Counted from the first letter of the stretch, positions 46,302-56,493 are shown. The stretch is 64,000 bases of DNA from Duganella qianjiadongensis (GCF_009857915.1 NZ_WWCM01000001.1:124001-188000), one strand, 5' to 3'. The notes: a model not told the origin generated them from the sequence alone. Program-made: numbers and translations.

Positions 46302-47728
46302 AACGTCTCGTCCTGACCACCCTTGCAGCAGCCGCCTGTCTCTACACCAGCGCCAGTTCCGCCGTGACCCCGGTGCCTTCCGGCGCCACCATCATCATCG
46401 TCAACGGTGATCCGGCCGGGGTCGGCTTCAACGACCCCACCGTGGTTGCACCTGTGGGCGGCAATACCGGCACCACGCTGGGCGCCCAGCGCCTGAACGC
46501 CTTCCAGGCGGCCGCCAGCAAATGGGGCGCGACTCTGAGCAGCAGCGTCACCATCCGCGTCATGGCCACCTGGGCCCCACTGACCTGCACTAGCACCAGC
46601 GCCGTGCTGGGTAGTGCCGGCGCCACCGAGGTGTTCAGCGATTTCGCTGGCGCACCGCAGGCTGGCGCATGGTATGGCAAAGCCCAGACGGCCAAACTGA
46701 CTGGCAGCGACCCCGATAGCACTACCGCCGACATCCGTGCGCGCTTCAATGTCAATCTGGGCAACGCCAACTGCTTGCCCGGCACACCATTCTATCTTGG
46801 GCTCGATAACAACCATGGCAGCAAGATCGACCTGGTCACGGTGCTGACCCACGAATTCGGTCACGGACTGGGCTTCCAGACTTACACCGACGGCAGCACC
46901 GGCGAGCAGTTGGGCGGTGTGCCCAGCATCTGGGACTTCTACCTCAAGGATTCCAGCACCGGCAAGCTGTGGAAAGACATGAGCGATAGCGAGCGTGCTG
47001 CGTCCTCGCTCAAGTCGGGCAAGCTGGTCTGGACTGGCGCCATCACCAACAACGCTCTGGCTGGCGTGCTGCAGCAAGGCGCTCCCGCTCTGACCCTGAT
47101 CAGCCCGGCCAGCATAGCCGGTTCGATGCAGGTCGGCGCGGCCTCGTTCGGTCCGGCCCTGAGCAGTCCCGGCATGACGGGTGAAATCATGCCGGTGGTC
47201 GATAGCGGCATCAGCACTGGACTGGCCTGCAACCCTCTGTCGGCCGCCAATGCCGCCGCCGTCAGCGGCAAGATCGCGCTGGTCGATCGTGGCGTCTGCG
47301 CGTTCACCATCAAGGCCAAGAACGTGCAGAATGCCGGTGCGATCGGGGTGATCGTCGCCGACAATGCCGCGGGTTCACCGCCGCCCGGTCTGGGCGGAAC
47401 GGACGCCAGCGTGGTGATACCTGCCGTGCGCATCACGCTCGATGACGGCATCGCACTCAAGGCAGCATTGGCCAAGCGCACCCGTTTGCACTCGAACGTG
47501 TACGCCAACCTCGGGGTGAATATGGCGCTGCGCGCCGGCGCCGACCTGCAGGGACGGATGCAGATGTTTGCACCTAACCCTTATCAGGGCGGCTCGTCGG
47601 TTTCGCACTTCGATACGGGGGCCTTCCCCAACCAGCTGATGGAACCGGCCATCAATGGCGACCTCACTCATGAAGTCACGGCTCCGAACGACCTGTCCTA
47701 CTCGCTGCTGCGCGACATAGGCTGGTAA
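46298..47728 (+). CDS. Secreted PA-domain HExxH metalloprotease-like protein
   Basis: A 476-aa exported protein. The Sec signal (MKRLVLTTLAAAACLYTSASSA) is followed by a zincin-like catalytic region with THEFGHGLGF: H185, E186 and H189 are the HExxH zinc ligands and catalytic glutamate. The metzincin third histidine is absent at the usual position (T195). A protease-associated (PA) domain lies at about 310-390, with VSGKIALVDRGVCAFTIKAKNVQNAGAIGVIVADN. The C-terminal region (NQLMEPAINGDLTHEVTAPNDLSYSLLRDIGW) resembles the closing segment of similar bacterial proteases. There is no PEP-CTERM signal of its own. It is translationally coupled to the polyprotein gene and followed by a strong terminator. 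Confidence 0.9.
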   Translation: MKRLVLTTLAAAACLYTSASSAVTPVPSGATIIIVNGDPAGVGFNDPTVVAPVGGNTGTTLGAQRLNAFQAAASKWGATLSSSVTIRVMATWAPLTCTSTSAVLGSAGATEVFSDFAGAPQAGAWYGKAQTAKLTGSDPDSTTADIRARFNVNLGNANCLPGTPFYLGLDNNHGSKIDLVTVLTHEFGHGLGFQTYTDGSTGEQLGGVPSIWDFYLKDSSTGKLWKDMSDSERAASSLKSGKLVWTGAITNNALAGVLQQGAPALTLISPASIAGSMQVGAASFGPALSSPGMTGEIMPVVDSGISTGLACNPLSAANAAAVSGKIALVDRGVCAFTIKAKNVQNAGAIGVIVADNAAGSPPPGLGGTDASVVIPAVRITLDDGIALKAALAKRTRLHSNVYANLGVNMALRAGADLQGRMQMFAPNPYQGGSSVSHFDTGAFPNQLMEPAINGDLTHEVTAPNDLSYSLLRDIGW

Positions 47729-47748
47729 GCCACGGCCAGTTGGCCTAG

Positions 47749-47780
47749 CGGAGCGCCAGCCTGTCTGGCGCTCCGTTTTC
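47749..47780 (+). terminator. Rho-independent terminator after the PA-domain protease
   Basis: CGGAGCGCCAG at 47749-47759 pairs perfectly with CTGGCGCTCCG at 47765-47775 around a 5-base loop, followed by TTTTCT. It closes the polyprotein/protease operon; its T-run touches the stop codon of the convergent decarboxylase-like gene. Confidence 0.85.
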
Positions 47781-48795
47781 TATTGCGTCGCTCCGTTCCG
47801 GCCCAGTGGTACAGGCGCGTACAGCGCACTCTGGAACTCCGGCACATATTCGTATTTCAGCAATCGTCCCAGCTGCAGACTCCTGACATAATCAGCCAGT
47901 TCGCCTTTGCCGAGGCTGAGCGTGGCCGCCTCCTGCCGGCTACTGCTGGCAGCACGCACATGGCGCGACAGGGCATAACCGACGCTGGGCCGGCCCGCAT
48001 GGTCGAGATTGACGAAACTATGCCGCAGCACCTGCATCTGCGGCGCCGTATCGGCCAGCTTCTGCCCTTCCAGCAGTAGCGCCGGCGCAGCGTCATGCCC
48101 CTCGTACAGTGCATAACGCACACTCCCCTGCGCTGCCGTGTAATCGATCCGCGCCAGCCATTTGGGCAGCTTGTAGCCCACTACGCCGCGCACTCTGGCC
48201 AGTTCGGTATTGACGGGCAGTTTGAGCACATAACCCCAGAACTGGCCGGCACGCGACTGCGCCAGCAGACTCAGTGGGCCGTAGCTGCGCTGCCCCGGCG
48301 CATTGGTGACGATGGCCAGCGACAGTTCGTTATAGCTGTCGTTGTCGCACAGCTCGTAGGCATAGGCAGTGATCGCCACGGCGCCGCGTCCCGGCCACAC
48401 TTGCAGCGGCTGCACCTGCGCCCGCAAGGCTGCCGGGATCAGGCTGCGCAGGCGCGCCAGATCGGCCGTGTACACCAGCGTAATCTTGCTGTTGCGGTAA
48501 TAGTAATTGGGACTGTAGGAGGTAAAGCCTATTTCTACCTTCTGCTTGGGCAGGGTTTTGAACCAGCTTAGATCCAGTTCCGGATGTTCGGCCGCCACCA
48601 CTGACAGCGGCGGATTGGAACGATAGCGCTCATACAGGCCACCAGCCTGCACCGGCACGGACTGGCCGGCCAGCATAATGGTGCTGACCGGCGCGGCCTG
48701 CGTCGGCGCTAGCATCACAGCAGACAGCAGCAGCGTGCCCGCCGCCCGCTGCATGGCACGGATCCGCCCCGCACCCGGCATCCGGCGCGCGCCGC

Positions 48796-48799
<4 letters not shown>
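47780..48799 (-). CDS. Exported acetoacetate-decarboxylase-like protein
   Basis: A 339-aa protein with an apparent signal peptide (hydrophobic GTLLLSAVMLAPTQA preceded by a basic stretch). Its domain resembles the acetoacetate decarboxylase superfamily: YTADLARLRSLIPAAL, GRGAVAITAYAYELCDNDSYNEL and GVVGYKLPKWLARIDY. The catalytic lysine pair of true decarboxylases cannot be confirmed by eye, and periplasmic location argues for another role. The start at 48799 overlaps the upstream flavin oxidoreductase stop as ATGA; M16 at 48754 would give a shorter signal peptide and is possible. It is the second gene of a MerR-divergent operon. Confidence 0.72.
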
Positions 48800-50040
<1,241 letters not shown>

Positions 50041-50080
50041 TCCCGTGGTTACAGTCCCGTCACGATAAGTTTAAAGCGCA

Positions 50081-50120
50081 CTTGAAGGTCAAGTACTTTT
50101 TAGCGTGCTTGACCTTCAAG
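50081..50120. promoter_or_regulatory. MerR operator: two exact inverted 13-base repeats
   Basis: CTTGAAGGTCAAG at 50081-50093 and CTTGACCTTCAAG at 50108-50120 are perfect reverse complements separated by 14 bases. Each is also nearly palindromic (CTTGA...TCAAG), like known MerR-family operators of the GACCTTCAAG type. They lie between the divergent OYE and MerR genes, giving one site for each promoter. Confidence 0.75.
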
Positions 50121-50167
50121 TATGGTTGAAGGTTATAGTGCAGCGATCGGCAAGTAGGGAGACGGCA

Positions 50168-50581
50168 ATGAAAATCGGCGAACTGGCCCGGCGTACGGGC
50201 GTGGCGGCTTCGGCCATCCGCTTTTATGAAGCGCAGGGGCTGCTGAAAGGGGTGCAGCGGCTGGCCAATGGCTACCGCGACTATCCGCCTGAATCGGCCA
50301 CGCTGCTCTCCATCCTCAGCGGCGCCCAGCGCGCCGGATTCACGCTCGATGAAATCCGCCAGCTGCTGCCGCAGGACTTGCGCCACTGGCAGCACGCCGG
50401 ACTGATGGCGGCGCTGCAGCAGAAGGTCCGCGATATCGAAGCGCTACAGGCGCGGCTGGCACAGAACCGGGAGCATTTGCAGCACCTGATCGCGCTGATC
50501 AACGCGCGGCCTGACGATATCGACTGTCAGGACAATGCCGCGCGCGTGCTGGCCAGCATGGGCATCACGAACGGGGAATGA
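50168..50581 (+). CDS. MerR-family transcriptional regulator
   Basis: A 137-aa MerR regulator with N-terminal winged HTH (MKIGELARRTGVAASAIRFYEAQGLL) and a dimerising coiled coil (about 80-118). The C-terminal end (DDIDCQDNAARVLASMG) has a single cysteine. It lacks the paired cysteines of SoxR or metal-sensing CueR/MerR types, so it may sense an organic or electrophilic compound. The start at 50168 has GGGAGA upstream; the longer frame begins inside the operator. It is divergent from the OYE/decarboxylase-like operon. Its last 17 bases overlap the end of ccoG on the other strand. Confidence 0.92.
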   Translation: MKIGELARRTGVAASAIRFYEAQGLLKGVQRLANGYRDYPPESATLLSILSGAQRAGFTLDEIRQLLPQDLRHWQHAGLMAALQQKVRDIEALQARLAQNREHLQHLIALINARPDDIDCQDNAARVLASMGITNGE

Positions 50582-51983
50582 AGAACATGGCTTTCTCTTC
50601 CACCTGAACGGGTGCCCCCGCAGCATCGACCGCCACGAGACGGAAGCTGATGCGGTTGGCGCCATGCACGCCCTGCCCCGGGGCCAGCCGTACGGTGACG
50701 GGAACGGAGCGGGTGCTGGCCGGTTCCAGCAGCAGTTCGGCAGGCGTCAGCAGCGTCAGTCCGTTCAGGCCATGCACCGAGAGACGGTAGCGCCTCGCCT
50801 GCTCCTCCGCATGCATGAACTGCAGGCGGAAGCTGTTTTCGATCTGCCCATCCTCCACTACACGCGCCATCACGCCACGGTCGCGTATCACGTCCAGCCT
50901 GAGCGGACTACGGTGCAGCATAGTCCAGCCCAAGGCGGCCGTGACCAGCGCCAGCAAGGCAACATACACCAGTACGCGCGGGCGCAGCAGCCGTGCCGCC
51001 AGTGTCTGCTGCACCGCCTGCGGCTGCATCGAACGGCTGGTAGTAAAGCGTACCAGGCCGCGCGGCGCGCCTATCTTGTCCATCACGCTGTCGCAGGCAT
51101 CGACACAGGCGGCGCAACTGATGCAGTCATACTGCAGGCCGTTGCGGATATCGATGCCGGTCGGGCAGACCTGCACGCACAGCGAACAGTCGATGCAGCT
51201 GCCACTCGCCTTGCCGACCTGCTGGCTGGCCGGTGTGGCCCGTGCCAGCGGCGCGCGTGGTTCGCCGCGCCGCGCGTCGTAGCTGACGATGAGCGTATCC
51301 TGATCGAACATGGAGCTCTGGAAGCGCGCATAGGGGCACATGTAGCGGCACACCTGCTCGCGCATCCAGCCAGCGTTGCCGTAGGTGGCCACGCTATAGA
51401 ACAGCACCCAGAAGGTTTCCCATGGCCCCAGCGCCAGCGCCACGCTGCTGCCGGCCAGCGCGTGCAGCGGCGTGAAATAGGCCACGAAGGTAAAACCCGT
51501 CCACAGGGCAAACAGCAGCCATGCCAGATGTTTGCCGCCTTTGCGCAGCACTTTGGCCGTGCCCCATGGCTGGCGGTCCAGCCGCATGCGCGCACTGCGT
51601 TCGCCCTCGAACTGGCGCTCTATCCACATGAAGATTTCCGTGTACACCGTCTGCGGACAGGCAAAGCCGCACCACACCCGCCCCGCGACGGCGGTAAACA
51701 GGAATAGCGACAGCGCGCAGATGATCAGCAGGGCCGCCAGATAGATCAGGTCCTGCGGCCACAGCACCAGTCCCCACAGGTAGAACTTGCGCGCCCCGAG
51801 GTCGAACAGCACGGCCTGCCGGCCGTTCCAGTGCAGCCATGGAAGACCGTAAAAGGCCAGCTGGGTAAGCCAGACGCATAGCCAGCGCCAGCGGGCAAAC
51901 ATACCACGCGCCTCGCGCGCGTAGATCTGCTCGCGCGGCGCATACATGCGGATGACGGCAACATCGGGAGTAGTCTGAGTCAT
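50565..51983 (-). CDS. ccoG: Cytochrome c oxidase accessory protein CcoG (RdxA/FixG)
   Basis: A 472-aa membrane Fe-S protein involved in copper handling for cbb3-type oxidase assembly. It has membrane helices in the first half, GRVWCGFACPQTVY (the CcoG signature), two 4Fe-4S motifs in CIDCSLCVQVCPTG and CISCAACVDACDSV, and a C-terminal Ig-like domain (FixG C-terminal). Length is normal. The rest of the cco gene cluster is not in the window, so it is separated from the oxidase genes. It is divergent from a MocR-type regulator across a 124-base interval with repeated ATCCATACA motifs. No FNR box was found upstream. Confidence 0.95.
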   Translation of the reverse strand: MTQTTPDVAVIRMYAPREQIYAREARGMFARWRWLCVWLTQLAFYGLPWLHWNGRQAVLFDLGARKFYLWGLVLWPQDLIYLAALLIICALSLFLFTAVAGRVWCGFACPQTVYTEIFMWIERQFEGERSARMRLDRQPWGTAKVLRKGGKHLAWLLFALWTGFTFVAYFTPLHALAGSSVALALGPWETFWVLFYSVATYGNAGWMREQVCRYMCPYARFQSSMFDQDTLIVSYDARRGEPRAPLARATPASQQVGKASGSCIDCSLCVQVCPTGIDIRNGLQYDCISCAACVDACDSVMDKIGAPRGLVRFTTSRSMQPQAVQQTLAARLLRPRVLVYVALLALVTAALGWTMLHRSPLRLDVIRDRGVMARVVEDGQIENSFRLQFMHAEEQARRYRLSVHGLNGLTLLTPAELLLEPASTRSVPVTVRLAPGQGVHGANRISFRLVAVDAAGAPVQVEEKAMFFIPRS

Positions 51984-52043
51984 GATAGGTCTCGCTTCAG
52001 GGCAGCGCAGTGCAAGTTGACAAAGCCATAGACAGCGCGCTTA

Positions 52044-52130
52044 TGTATGGATAAAGTACAGGCATAAAGCCATATTATGGCAAAACAAAATCCATACATT
52101 AAGAATAATGCCCCAATCCAGATCCATACA
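52044..52130. promoter_or_regulatory. Three copies of an ATCCATACA motif between ccoG and the MocR gene
   Basis: TGTATGGAT at 52044-52052 is inverted relative to ATCCATACA at 52090-52098 and again at 52122-52130. The first two flank the likely promoter region; the third lies inside the MocR coding start (ATG at 52108). MocR regulators bind repeated sites of this kind, which suggests autoregulation and possibly control of ccoG. Confidence 0.55.
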
Positions 52131-53514
52131 AGATGAAGAGCATGCACTCGCATGGGTGGGCCAGTTCGCCCAGCATGCCGGGCCGCGCTACCTGCAGATC
52201 GCCCGCTTCATCGAGCAGGCACTGGCCAACGGCGTGCTGCGTCCGGGCGACCGCCTGCCGGCCCAGCGCCGTCTGGCCACGCTGCTGCAGGTAGACCTGA
52301 CCACGGTGACCCGCGCCTACGACGTGGCACGCCAGCGTCACCTGCTGGAAGGACGGGGCGCACGCGGCACCTATGCGGCCGCCGCCAAGACAGAACTGGG
52401 GCAGCTGCTGGACCTCAGCATGATCATTCCGCCCGCACCGGCAGGACTGGATTTCGCCGAACTGCTCCGGCAAGGGCTGGCGCAAGTGCTGCTGCATACG
52501 GATAGCAGCATGCTGATGAACTACCACCTCGGCGGCGGCAGTGCCGCCGACCGTGCCGCCGGTGCGCTCTGGCTAGCGCCCCTGTTCGGCGCTCTGGAGC
52601 ACGACAGCATCAGCGTCTGCTCGGGCGCCCAGTCGGCGCTGGCGGCGCTGATCATGGCACTCAGTCTGCCCGGCAGCAGCATACTGGCCGAACCGCTGGC
52701 CTATCCGGGCCTGCTGAATGCGGCGCAGGCACTGGGACGCAGCGTGCAGCCGGTAGCCACCGATGCCAGCGGCATGTGCCCCGAGGCGCTGGAGCAGGCC
52801 TGCCGCCAGCATGGCGCCACCCTGCTCTACCTCAACCCCACGCTGCAGAACCCCACCACCCACACCATGCCCGCAGCGCGCCGGCTGGAACTGCTGCGCG
52901 TGTGCGCGCGCCACGGCGTGATGATTATCGAAGACGATCCGTATTCGCTGCTGGCAGACGATGCGCCGCCACCGCTGGCTGCCAGCGCACCCGCGCAGGT
53001 GGCCCATATCGCCACGCTGTCGAAGTGTCTGGCACCGGGCCTGCGTACCGCCTTCGTACTGCTGCACTCGGCGGAACTGCGCGCGCGCTTCATGACGGCC
53101 CTGCGGGCACTGGTGCTGATGGCCACCCCGCTCACCAGCGCGCTGACCACGCAATGGATACACGACGGTTCGGCCCAGCGCCTGCTGCAAGGCGTACGGC
53201 AGGAAGCACGCCAGCGCCAGCGCCTTGCCAGCCAGTTGCTGGCTGGCCGCGCCGACGGTGCGCACGCTTGCGCCATCCACATCTGGCTAGAACTGCCGGC
53301 CTACTGGCGTGCACAGGAACTGGCGCAGGTAGCGCAGGCCGAGGGGCTGGCCGTCAGTCCGGCCAGCGCTTTCAGCACCGGCCCGCGCGCGCCGGAAGCC
53401 ATCCGCATCGCGCTCGGTTCCATCGCCGACGAAATGCGCCTGCGTGCCGCGCTGCGCAAGCTCTCCGATCTGCTGGCGCGCCATCCCGGCCAGAGCAGCA
53501 GCGTGGTGGTCTAG
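52108..53514 (+). CDS. MocR/PdxR-type regulator (GntR HTH fused to aminotransferase)
   Basis: A 468-aa regulator. The N-terminal GntR winged HTH (YLQIARFIEQALANGVLRPGDRLPAQRRLATLLQVDLTTVTRAY) is joined by a linker to a fold-type I aminotransferase-like domain. The PLP-lysine region reads ATLSKCLAPGLRTAFV and the core includes YLNPTLQNPTTHTM and IIEDDPYSLL. MocR proteins sense PLP or amino-compound metabolism. No transaminase or PLP-synthesis genes are nearby; the divergent neighbour is ccoG. The ATG is weakly supported by AAGAAT upstream, but the N-terminus fits the family. Confidence 0.93.
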   Translation: MPQSRSIQDEEHALAWVGQFAQHAGPRYLQIARFIEQALANGVLRPGDRLPAQRRLATLLQVDLTTVTRAYDVARQRHLLEGRGARGTYAAAAKTELGQLLDLSMIIPPAPAGLDFAELLRQGLAQVLLHTDSSMLMNYHLGGGSAADRAAGALWLAPLFGALEHDSISVCSGAQSALAALIMALSLPGSSILAEPLAYPGLLNAAQALGRSVQPVATDASGMCPEALEQACRQHGATLLYLNPTLQNPTTHTMPAARRLELLRVCARHGVMIIEDDPYSLLADDAPPPLAASAPAQVAHIATLSKCLAPGLRTAFVLLHSAELRARFMTALRALVLMATPLTSALTTQWIHDGSAQRLLQGVRQEARQRQRLASQLLAGRADGAHACAIHIWLELPAYWRAQELAQVAQAEGLAVSPASAFSTGPRAPEAIRIALGSIADEMRLRAALRKLSDLLARHPGQSSSVVV

Positions 53515-53524
53515 CAGCGCTGCC

Positions 53525-54400
53525 TCAGACCAGCGCGGCGCGGTGCTGCTCTACCAGCCGGTCGATCAGCGCCGCGTCTGGCGCTATCGATAGCGCCCGC
53601 GCCGGATCCTGCCGTCCGCTAGGCAGCACGCCCGCACCGCCTGCGGCCAGCGTGTATTCGCTATGGCACGCGGGGCAGTACAGCGCATCGCCGGCATGGG
53701 CCTCGCGCGGGCGCACGATGGTCGGCCCGCACGACAGGCAGCGTTCCAGCGGTATGCCTTCATCGCTATGGCCGACGATGTGGGCCAGCGCATCGCTCTC
53801 GCCCAGCGTGAGGAACAGTTCGCCCATTTCGGCATCGAACTGGCGCCCCAGTTCCAGCCGGATGATGGACAGCGCCTTGGCTATCGGCATACCGGCGCGA
53901 TACGGCCGGGTACTGGTCATGGCATCGAACGCATCGCAGATGCCGACGATGCGCGCCACCAGCGGTATGGCCTCGGCGCGCAAGCCATAGGGGTAGCCGT
54001 TGCCATCGGGGGTTTCATGGTGCAGCAGCACGGCATCGCGCGCCAGCTGCGCCAGCGGGTGCGCGCCTAGCAGGCGCAGACCGCTTTCGGGATGGGTGCG
54101 GATCACCGCATATTCTTCATCGTTCAGCCTTTCCTTCTTGCCCAGTATGGCATCGGGAATGGCAATCTTGCCCAGATCATGCAGGAAGCCGCCCAGCGCC
54201 ACCCGCGCCACTTCAGCCTCGGACAGGCCGGCAGCCTGCGCCAGCAAGCGGGAAAACTGCGCCACCCGCCACAGGTGGCCGCCCGTGTAGGGATCGCGCG
54301 CTTCCACTACCCACGCCAGTTGCAGCAGACTGGCCAGCAATTGACGCTGCGGTTCGGGGTTGGTGCGCCAAGGCGCGCGGAGGATACTGGACCATTGCAT
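53525..54400 (-). CDS. HD-GYP phosphodiesterase with a C-terminal Zn-ribbon-like motif
   Basis: A soluble 291-aa protein. The HD-GYP domain (about 20-195) has H74-D75 in HDLGKIAIPDAIL, HHETPDGNGYP with GYP at 135-137, and DAFDAMTSTRPYRAG, so c-di-GMP hydrolysis is expected. Unusually, the C-terminal region carries two CxxC pairs, C221/C224 (CLSCG) and C242/C245 (CPACH), spaced like a zinc ribbon or rubredoxin-like knuckle. There is no receiver domain. The start at 54400 has an AGGAAG ribosome site; the longer frame adds 16 residues without support. It converges on the MocR gene. Confidence 0.9.
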   Translation of the reverse strand: MQWSSILRAPWRTNPEPQRQLLASLLQLAWVVEARDPYTGGHLWRVAQFSRLLAQAAGLSEAEVARVALGGFLHDLGKIAIPDAILGKKERLNDEEYAVIRTHPESGLRLLGAHPLAQLARDAVLLHHETPDGNGYPYGLRAEAIPLVARIVGICDAFDAMTSTRPYRAGMPIAKALSIIRLELGRQFDAEMGELFLTLGESDALAHIVGHSDEGIPLERCLSCGPTIVRPREAHAGDALYCPACHSEYTLAAGGAGVLPSGRQDPARALSIAPDAALIDRLVEQHRAALV

Positions 54401-54592
54401 GATAGGGGCTTCCTTTTTCGGGCTGATCCGTATGGGTCGGGCCGGCACGGCGATTCCTTACAGCGGCTTTTTGAATATTCTGTCCTAACAGCAAAGTTAC
54501 TGATTAGTAGATTTTTTAATCAATCGGTATTAATATTATCAATCAAGTAGTTGCGCCTTCCGCCGCAACACCACCCACCTGACGATACCGCT

Positions 54593-55210
54593 ATGCCTCA
54601 CTGCCGCCCGTTCGCCTCGATCTGCCAGCCCGCTATCGGGCCTGCGCTGCGTAGCTGGCTGCATGGTCTGCTGCTTGGTCTGCTGACCCTATACGGCATG
54701 GGCGCAAACCAGCAAGCCTGCGCTGTAACGGCGCCGGCCGCGATAGCGGCGAGCTGGCGCGCAGAACTGCCAGCCGCCATCCGCCTCGGCGGCGGCGAAC
54801 TGCGCTGGTTCGGCTTGCGTATCTACCATGCCACACTGTGGGCAGAACAGCAGCCGTTTCAGCCACAGCGGGCATTTGCGCTGCAATTGCAATACCACCG
54901 CAGCATCAGCCGCGAACGGCTAGCGGATACCAGCCTCGATGAAATCCGCCGCTTGAGCCGCAAGCTGCCCGACAGCGCCACCCTATCCCGCTGGCGCAGC
55001 ACTCTGCTCAATGCGTTCACCGATGTCAGCGCCGGCGACGAACTGATAGGCGTGTACCGCCCCGGCCTCGGCATGCGTCTCTACAATCAGCACCAGCTAC
55101 TGGCCGAGATCGACGATCCTGCACTGGCGCAGGCCTTTTTCGGTATCTGGCTCGATGAACGCAGCCACGATCAGGCCCTGCGCCAGCAACTAATGGGCGC
55201 CACGCCATGA
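54593..55210 (+). CDS. Chalcone-isomerase-like exported protein
   Basis: A 205-aa protein. A long N-terminal region with a hydrophobic segment (about 20-45, ending near GANQQACAV) acts as a signal or anchor. The following domain matches bacterial chalcone-isomerase-like proteins: LRWFGLRIYHATLWAEQQPF, LQLQYHRSISRERLADTSLDEIRRL and AFFGIWLDERSHDQALRQQLMG. Bacterial members are not flavonoid enzymes; their function is unclear. The start at 54593 is an ATG; the frame extends upstream to a TTG only. It overlaps the MFS gene as ATGA and is first in a three-gene operon with MFS and DUF3833 proteins. Confidence 0.88.
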   Translation: MPHCRPFASICQPAIGPALRSWLHGLLLGLLTLYGMGANQQACAVTAPAAIAASWRAELPAAIRLGGGELRWFGLRIYHATLWAEQQPFQPQRAFALQLQYHRSISRERLADTSLDEIRRLSRKLPDSATLSRWRSTLLNAFTDVSAGDELIGVYRPGLGMRLYNQHQLLAEIDDPALAQAFFGIWLDERSHDQALRQQLMGATP

Positions 55211-56493
55211 ATCTGGCCGCACCGCGCTGGTGGCAGCTGGCGGCATATGGCCTGCCCGGCCTGCCGCTTGCCATGGCCGCCCTGCCCGTGTATGTGCAGG
55301 TGGCAGCGTATTACCACCAGCTGCATGGTACGGAACTGGCACTACTGGGCTGGGTGATGTTCGCTGCGCGCCTGCTCGATACACTGCAGGACCCGTGCAT
55401 AGGCTACCTGATCGACCGACTGCGCCACGTGAAGCGCTGGCTACTGGCAGGGGCGCTGCTGCTGGGTGCCGCCTTTGCGGCATTGTGGCAGGCGCCCACC
55501 GCGCTGCTGGCGCCCGCACTCTGGCTGGCCATCATGCTATGCCTTGCCTACAGCGCCCACAGTCTGCTCAATATCACTTATCTGGCCTGGGGTTCGCGCC
55601 TGCCCGCGCAGGCTGGCCACGGTACTGCGCCGCTGCTGTCGGCTACTGCGTGGCGCGAAGGCTGGGGACTGCTAGGGCTGATCATCGGCAGCACCGTACC
55701 GGCTACCATACTGAGCCAGTCACCCGCACAGGTGGCCTACCGGATGGGCTGGTACAGTCTGGCGTTTGCCGTGCTGCTGGGCCTTGCCGTGCTCGCCCTG
55801 CTCACGCTGGCGCCGCCATGGCCCGCCACCGCGCAGGCCACCCCGCACTGGCGCGGCGTAGCACGGCAGATATGGGCCAACCAGAACTTCCGCCGCCTGC
55901 TGCTGCCCTATCTGCTCAACTCCTGTGCGGTAGCCCTGCCTGCCACGCTGGCCCTGTTCTTTATCAGCGACCAGCTGCAAGCAGCAGGGCTGGCCGGTCT
56001 CTTCCTCGGCAGCTATTTCGTCGCCGCGGCGGCAGGCCTGCCGCTCTGGACCCGGCTGGCCCGACGCTACGGCGCGCTGGCCTGCTGGCGCGGCGGCATG
56101 CTGCTCGCCATAGCCAGCTTTGCCGGCACCGCTCTGCTGGGGCCGGGCGACGTCTGGCAATATGAACTGATCTGCATCGCCGCCGGCACCGCGCTGGGGG
56201 CCGATCTGGCCATGCCTAGCGTACTGGCGGCGCGCGCCATTCCTGCCGAGCAGGCAGCAGCGGCCTACTTTGGCGTGCTCACCCTGCTGGGCAAACTGGC
56301 ACTAGCGCTTTCCGGTCTGTCCCTGCCCTTGCTGGCAATGCTGGGCTACCAGCCGGGGCAGTCCAGCCCTGCCGGCCAGCTTGCCCTGCCGCTGGTATAT
56401 GCCGTGCTGCCCTGCGCACTCAAACTGCTGGCGCTATTGACCCTGCACCGCGCCGATTCCGAACCCGTCCCTCAACTCCGGAGTACTGCATGA
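55207..56493 (+). CDS. MFS_2 (GPH-like) transporter
   Basis: A 428-aa transporter with about 12 helices. The early phrase GWVMFAARLLDTLQDPCIGYLIDR is characteristic of the glycoside-pentoside-hexuronide/MFS_2 family. In bacteria this gene is often found with chalcone-isomerase-like and DUF3833 genes, as here, in lipid or stress-related operons. The substrate is unknown, and sugar transport should not be assumed. It overlaps both neighbours by 4 bases (ATGA each side). Confidence 0.9.
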   Translation: MNLAAPRWWQLAAYGLPGLPLAMAALPVYVQVAAYYHQLHGTELALLGWVMFAARLLDTLQDPCIGYLIDRLRHVKRWLLAGALLLGAAFAALWQAPTALLAPALWLAIMLCLAYSAHSLLNITYLAWGSRLPAQAGHGTAPLLSATAWREGWGLLGLIIGSTVPATILSQSPAQVAYRMGWYSLAFAVLLGLAVLALLTLAPPWPATAQATPHWRGVARQIWANQNFRRLLLPYLLNSCAVALPATLALFFISDQLQAAGLAGLFLGSYFVAAAAGLPLWTRLARRYGALACWRGGMLLAIASFAGTALLGPGDVWQYELICIAAGTALGADLAMPSVLAARAIPAEQAAAAYFGVLTLLGKLALALSGLSLPLLAMLGYQPGQSSPAGQLALPLVYAVLPCALKLLALLTLHRADSEPVPQLRSTA

